Below, piece after piece: positions 21,585-27,500 of a stretch of 28,534 nt of DNA. The DNA is from Hypsibius dujardini. Its lineage: Eukaryota; Tardigrada; Eutardigrada; Parachela; Hypsibiidae. The stretch spans positions 1 to 28,534 of the forward strand of contig LRSR01007251.1 of assembly GCA_001579985.1 (NCBI GenBank), read 5' to 3'. Made by a program: the position numbers and the translations under genes. Each line of letters opens with the position of its first letter. Position 1 is the first letter of the stretch. Below the pieces are notes generated by a model that searched no databases, had not been told where the DNA came from, and worked only from the letters and a program-made list of their open reading frames with translations.

Positions 21585-24500
21585 GGCTATCTCCCTGCTT
21601 CTCTTTGTGTCTGTATAGGCTTCTCTCCGCCTCTCTGCTTGGTGGTCTGTTTAGGCTTGCCTTATTCTTTGTATTTGTAGATGTGTCTGTTTCCTGTCTG
21701 CCCCTCTACTCTTTTTGGTTGACTGCTTGTATAAGTTCACAGCGTTTTTCGATGTAGGTTATAATCCAGACACCAGTGACATTTTAATGGAAGCCTCCGT
21801 CAGTCTAGCCGGACCGCACGAGAAAGAATGCGGCAAGATGCCGGAGAACTCCACCTGTGTGCTCTCACCCTCCGGAGCCTGTCCCAATCTCGGTTCCTGG
21901 TTGTTGGCATGTAAAGCCGATACAGGATGGATACCTGCTGGACTGCCGCTTTACAACGGGCTGGGTTGTCGGAGTTCCGCTCCGACTTCCTTGCTACTGC
22001 ACAATGTCAGTCACCTCGGTCAATGGATGCTGGATGAAATGGAAAATCCGAGCGTTAAAATGCTATTTCCCTGCGATGGCTTCAAGTGTGGACTAGGTAA
22101 CTGCGTCGCCCAGTCGGCTGTTTGCGATGGCGTCCCCGACTGCCTGGATGGGGCGGATGAGATGGTATGCATGGCCAAGCCACCTGTAGACATGTGTCCG
22201 GAAGGGGATCCCGGGTGTGATTTGAGCATGAAGTGTAGTCTTCTAGATCCGGAGTGCTTCTGCCATGACGGTAAGCCATGTCTGTTTGTCTACCTGTTTG
22301 TGTCGGTTTGTCTGCATGCTTATCTGTTTGTCTATCTGTTTGTTCCTGTGTCTGTTCGTCTGTTTGTCTCTCTGTCTGTAACTGTATGTCTGTATGTTTG
22401 ATTGTGTGTCTCACATCTGTCTGTCTGTCAATCAGTAAATATATCATGTTATCTTATTCGTATTTGGTCTAACTCGGGAAGTGGCGGAGATTTCCCCTCG
22501 CTTTCAGGATGAGGTTTTTTTTACTGATACTTGTTAATATATCATGATTTTTCATAGGGGTCTCGTTGGTGCAAATACATTTGCAGGTTCAGAAAAAAAT
22601 GGGCAAGAAAAAAAGAATCTCTGCCAGTTTGTGCTACATGCCGGCGCTTGATTGATCGATCATTTGACAAATTTCTCGACATTTTATTTTTTCAAAATTG
22701 TTTCAGTATTTTACTGAACGTGAAAACATTCTTAAAATTTACTAAAAACCTCCAGCAAGATAATAAAAATATGATAAGCGAGGGGAAATCTCCGCCACTT
22801 CCCGAGTAAGAAGTTCATTTATGTACTTTACTTAAAATCCTTGCTATTTGCAGGAAACGTGAAGTGTGACGGATACTGTCTGTCTGGTCAGTTGACCTAC
22901 TGCAACGGCAAGGAGGACTGTCGCGACGGATTGGATGAACCCGCCAACTGCACCTGCCTACCTAGTCAGTACTTCTGCTCTGCGGACCGGCGCTGCATCT
23001 CCCGGCTCTTCCTGTGCGATGGTAAACTAGATTGCACCGACGGCAAAGACGAAGCCAACTGCAAACGAGCAGTGGTCGAGCCCTCACCCGATTCCACTTG
23101 TTCCTCCGCGCGGCTGGAGTTTCCCTGCGCGACGGCCTTCAGCAACGTCACCCAGTGCATGAACATCCACGACTGGTGTGACGGAACGCGGAAATGTCTG
23201 GATTCGTCGGACGAGCCGAGCGGCTGTAAGACGGCCTGCCCGAGGGACTACTTCTACTGCAACGCCCATCCGCCATTGAAAAATTGCGTCCCAGAGTCAG
23301 CTTGGTGTGACGGGAAGGAGGACTGTGCGGATGGGCAGGATGAGATTCCGGAGTGTGAATGCAAAGCGTCGCAGTTCAGGTGTCTGAAGGATTCCAAGTG
23401 CATTTCGAAAAAGTTGGTGTGCGACACGCAGGTGGACTGCTCGGACGGGTCCGATGAGAAGGATTGTTCGTGTTCGAAGATGCTGAATGCGACTAATCCC
23501 AGTGCACTGTGTGATGGCTATGCGGATTGTCAGTCAGCAGAGGATGAGTTGTATTGTCATGCTTGCCCGGAAAATGGCCAATTTTTGTGCAAAGAGACAG
23601 GTACTTTCATTGCTTGCCTTTCTGTCGGTCATTCTGTCGGTCTGTCTGTCGGTCTGTCTGTTTGTCTGACTGACTTCCTGACTGTCTGTCTGTCAGTCTT
23701 TATGTTGGTCAAGTGGTCGACATGCCTTCTTCTTACATACAGTAGTTTATGCATCCTTTCTTTTCAGGCCAATGTGTTGATCGCACAGCTGTCTGTAACG
23801 GCGTCAATGACTGCACCTCCGGTGAGGACGAGCGAAACTGTTTCCAACTAGCCCCATCCGGCACTTCCACATACGATCCCTTCAGTCCTGCGGTCCTCAA
23901 CAGTTTTGGCTATTTGCTGGTCAACATGAAGGGCGTATGGAGCAAAGTGTGTTGGGACGACTGGGACAACGCGGCAGCGAGCATGGCTTGTAAAAAGTTG
24001 AACTACGAGCGGTCGACAGCGCTAATGCCAAAACCGTTGCATGCGGAGGATCACGTTGTTGTGCATTCGGTCGTGGAAAACACTAGGCTGCGGTTCAGAC
24101 ATGCCGACTCGTGCCGCGAGAAAAATGTCGTTTATTTGTCCTGCGAAAAGCTTGGTAAGACATCGTGATTACCCTCATATATGTCTGTGTATTTGTTTGT
24201 ATGCCCGTCTATTTGTCCCTCTGTCTGTCTGTTACTCTGTTTTCTTATTTGTCCGTCTGTTTGTCTGTCTGTTTGTCCGTCTGTCTGTCTTTCTTTTTTT
24301 CTGTGGGATCTGTTTGTCTGCGCGTTGACTGCGTCTGTTTGTCTTTTTTACTGCCTGCCTGCCTGTTTATCTATCTGTCTGTCTGTTTGTCTATTTATTT
24401 CTATATATCTGTTTCCTTGTCTTGTTTGTCTGTTTGCGTAACTCTTTGTCTATCTGAGCTTGTATTGTTGCTTGCCGGTCCTTATGTCTGTGTCGTATGT

Positions 24501-27500
24501 CTGTCTGCTTGCCTTTCAACATATCATGCCTGCAAGTGTTTTTTTTCAGGTTGCAAGTACAACCAGAAGTCCAACAGCACCAAAACGGAAGGCTTCCCCT
24601 GGCACGCCACCATCTACACCAACGACGAGCCCGCTTGCGACGGCGTGCTAATCAGCGACTCTTGGGTCGCCACAACCGGCAGCTGTATCGCCGGCTTCAC
24701 CGACCTTCCCTCCAACGACTCGGACCGCGCCACCGTCGCCATCCGCTTCGGCGCGATTCGTCCCCGCAGCAGCTCGCCCGCCGAGCAGACGCGCTTCCTC
24801 CGAGCATGGACGCGACATCCCGAATTCGTCTTCCAACCCGGCGTGCCCGGTCGGTTCACCGTCAAAAACGATCTAGCCTTGATTCAGCTGTCCCAACCGG
24901 TGAAAATCACCAACTACGTCTCGCCTCTCTGCATCGACAGCAGCAAGGCAGACGACGCCTCTGAGGATGAGACATGCTTCGCAGTGAGCTACCGGAATTC
25001 GGAACTGACCGCGGTCAAAGTGCCGGTTTTCAACGCCACGCGATGCAACCAGATCCTGCCGGTGTTCGAGGGCGCCATCGGGGCGGACCAGGTGTGTGCC
25101 GGACCGGCGGCCTGCTTCGGCTTGAGCGGCAGTCACTTGGCTTGTCGCTCGCCGCAGGCATCGTGGCGGCTGGCCGGACTAATGAGCCATCGGATGGCGT
25201 GTAATTCGCCGTTTAACTACCCGATCTACACCGCGATAGGCGGTTATTCCACCTGGATTCAATCGGTGATGGAGAACAGGACGACGACGCTGAACGTGTG
25301 GGAGAACCCAAAGTGCAGCGGCTTTTCCTGTCACCTTGGTAAGTGCCTTATCACTCTAACAACGATATGGATAAAGTAGGAAAAGTACGGGCACAACTGT
25401 CAGCTGCGGTGAATAAGGAATGTATGGCTTTTCCGGTGCGTTCAGTGCGTTAGTTGGGGGATTCTTTACTCGTTTGGAGCTCTTCCGAAACCGTTATTCA
25501 CTGATTCCATTGTCATGTTTTTCAAATGTAACTTGATTGAAAAAATTACATTTCAGTTCTTAGAATCCAGAGCCAAAACGGCGACAAAAGATGCTAATTT
25601 TAAGTTTGGTTCTAAGGATCAAGAATCCGAAGTTGGTTTACAAATGAGCTGAAAAACTCTCGACACTCCACAGTAGGCGCGATCTCAACCGATAGGGTCG
25701 TGGCTTCCGAGCCCATTGTATCGGTGTCCGACAGTTCGATGACCCGATTGCCGCGGCAGTTGACCGCGATCGGTCCAGCACCGGTCAATCTGGACAGAGA
25801 ATCCAATCCAGCTTCGTGATGCACCCACTGGTGAAGGTCGGATAGCAATCGCCGGCATTTAATGCTCTGGTCACCGTTGAATTCCGCTCGTGTAGCCATC
25901 GGGTCGTCACTGGGCGGGTACGTGAGACGGCCTTTCGAGCAGGTGACAATTACGGCGTCCGCGGCCTGACATGCACATGGAGGGCAATTTTCCGGTCTGG
26001 GAGTGGTGATTTGTTCATTGGCCATGATCTTGGCTGTTTCGCAAATTACCATGCTCTTGCTCAATCTTGGATTGTATGTACCAGCTGTGTCTGTGAAGGT
26101 TAATTCTTGTTTAAAGTCGCAGGCGTAGTCAACCCACCCACCCATAGTTTCCATTTTTGCGCAAAATTTGGTGTCCGGTGCGTTTGGTGCCCCTGAAAAT
26201 ATTTAGAATACCACTTACAGTTACTAACAAGCATTACGTACGAATTTGAACGTTGAATTTGTTTGCTCACGTACTGAGATCCCATCCCATGAAGCCGTCG
26301 TGCAGGTTCGTCCCGTCTTGCCACTTCCAGACGGAGGTGGCATTGGCTTTTCTGAGTCCTAACCAGAATGGAGTGGTGATCCTTTTAAAGTAATCTGGGA
26401 GTAACGAGGGCATAAATTTCACAAGACATTCTTGTTCGCCCTGGCTGCGGATGGTCGCAAGTCTCGCATCTACCCCCATGCTTATAAGCCCCGCACAATG
26501 GGAGCTAGCCTGGTTCTGGTCGATGTACGGGATGTCGATTTTCCAGTAGCATTTCCCGACGTCGGTCTCACATGGATCAGTGAACCCATAGGGGCAAACC
26601 CCTGCAAATGAAAGCAGGCAAAATTAGCCAGTTCGTAGAACGAGGGCCGGCGGTAAGGGAACAAACGATGTTCGTGTTCGGGATCGTTTCTACGCACATT
26701 GGGAATCGGCACCGGTGCGCCTGAGTAACAAACTGCCTGAGAACGCAAGAATAAGACATGATGCGGCTCTCATTTCGATGGTGCTAGATGAAGTACGAAG
26801 GAGAATGTAGTCTTTGTCCAGACACCCTATTCTGCATGTGGTCCCCGGGTGTTTGTCCACTTGCGAGAGCTATGTGGAAACCTGGTTCACTAACGGCTTA
26901 TATATGTACAACGTACTGTTGTATTTCCACAAAAGAGTGGCGCACCCAGTTTTCATATGAATGCTGATAGCAAAACTGTATGGCGAATTTAATTCAGAGG
27001 GCAAAGTCTCATGATTATTCCATTTCAATGTCTCATCGTTAATCTGCAATCGGCACGAAATTAACCCTTGATAATGACATACCTTGTATGTCATTAACTC
27101 TTACGCATGTACGATACGTACTGTAGATTATAATAAACCAATCGCCTCAGGTCACTCATTTGACCCTTAATCGTGTTAATTGCAAACCATTCCCATCTTA
27201 GTCACTTTTCATGTGCGAAACGATGCTTTAGAATGGTCATTGGCGATGGCATCATTTTGTATCGCGAATGCGCGGGAATATCACTGATCACTTAGAAAAT
27301 AGAGAAAGACATATGTGGTCTGGTCAAGTAATGGGGAGAACGTGATGTCTACTGGTTCTGTCAATTTCTCAACAAGATAGAGTTGTTCTAGTGAATTATT
27401 TTTCATATTTTTTAGTGGTCGTTTATATGGTCAATATAATTACCGCCCAGTACACTTAACTCATTAACTCTTGTCTTATTGTCTGTTGTTTCTCCATCTA

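Noticed and set aside
24165-24549. Cys-rich hydrophobic open frame upstream of pseudoprotease 4
   Set aside because: It is the TCTG array of intron 22; phase 1 splicing from 24154 to 24550 restores the SRCR to protease order.
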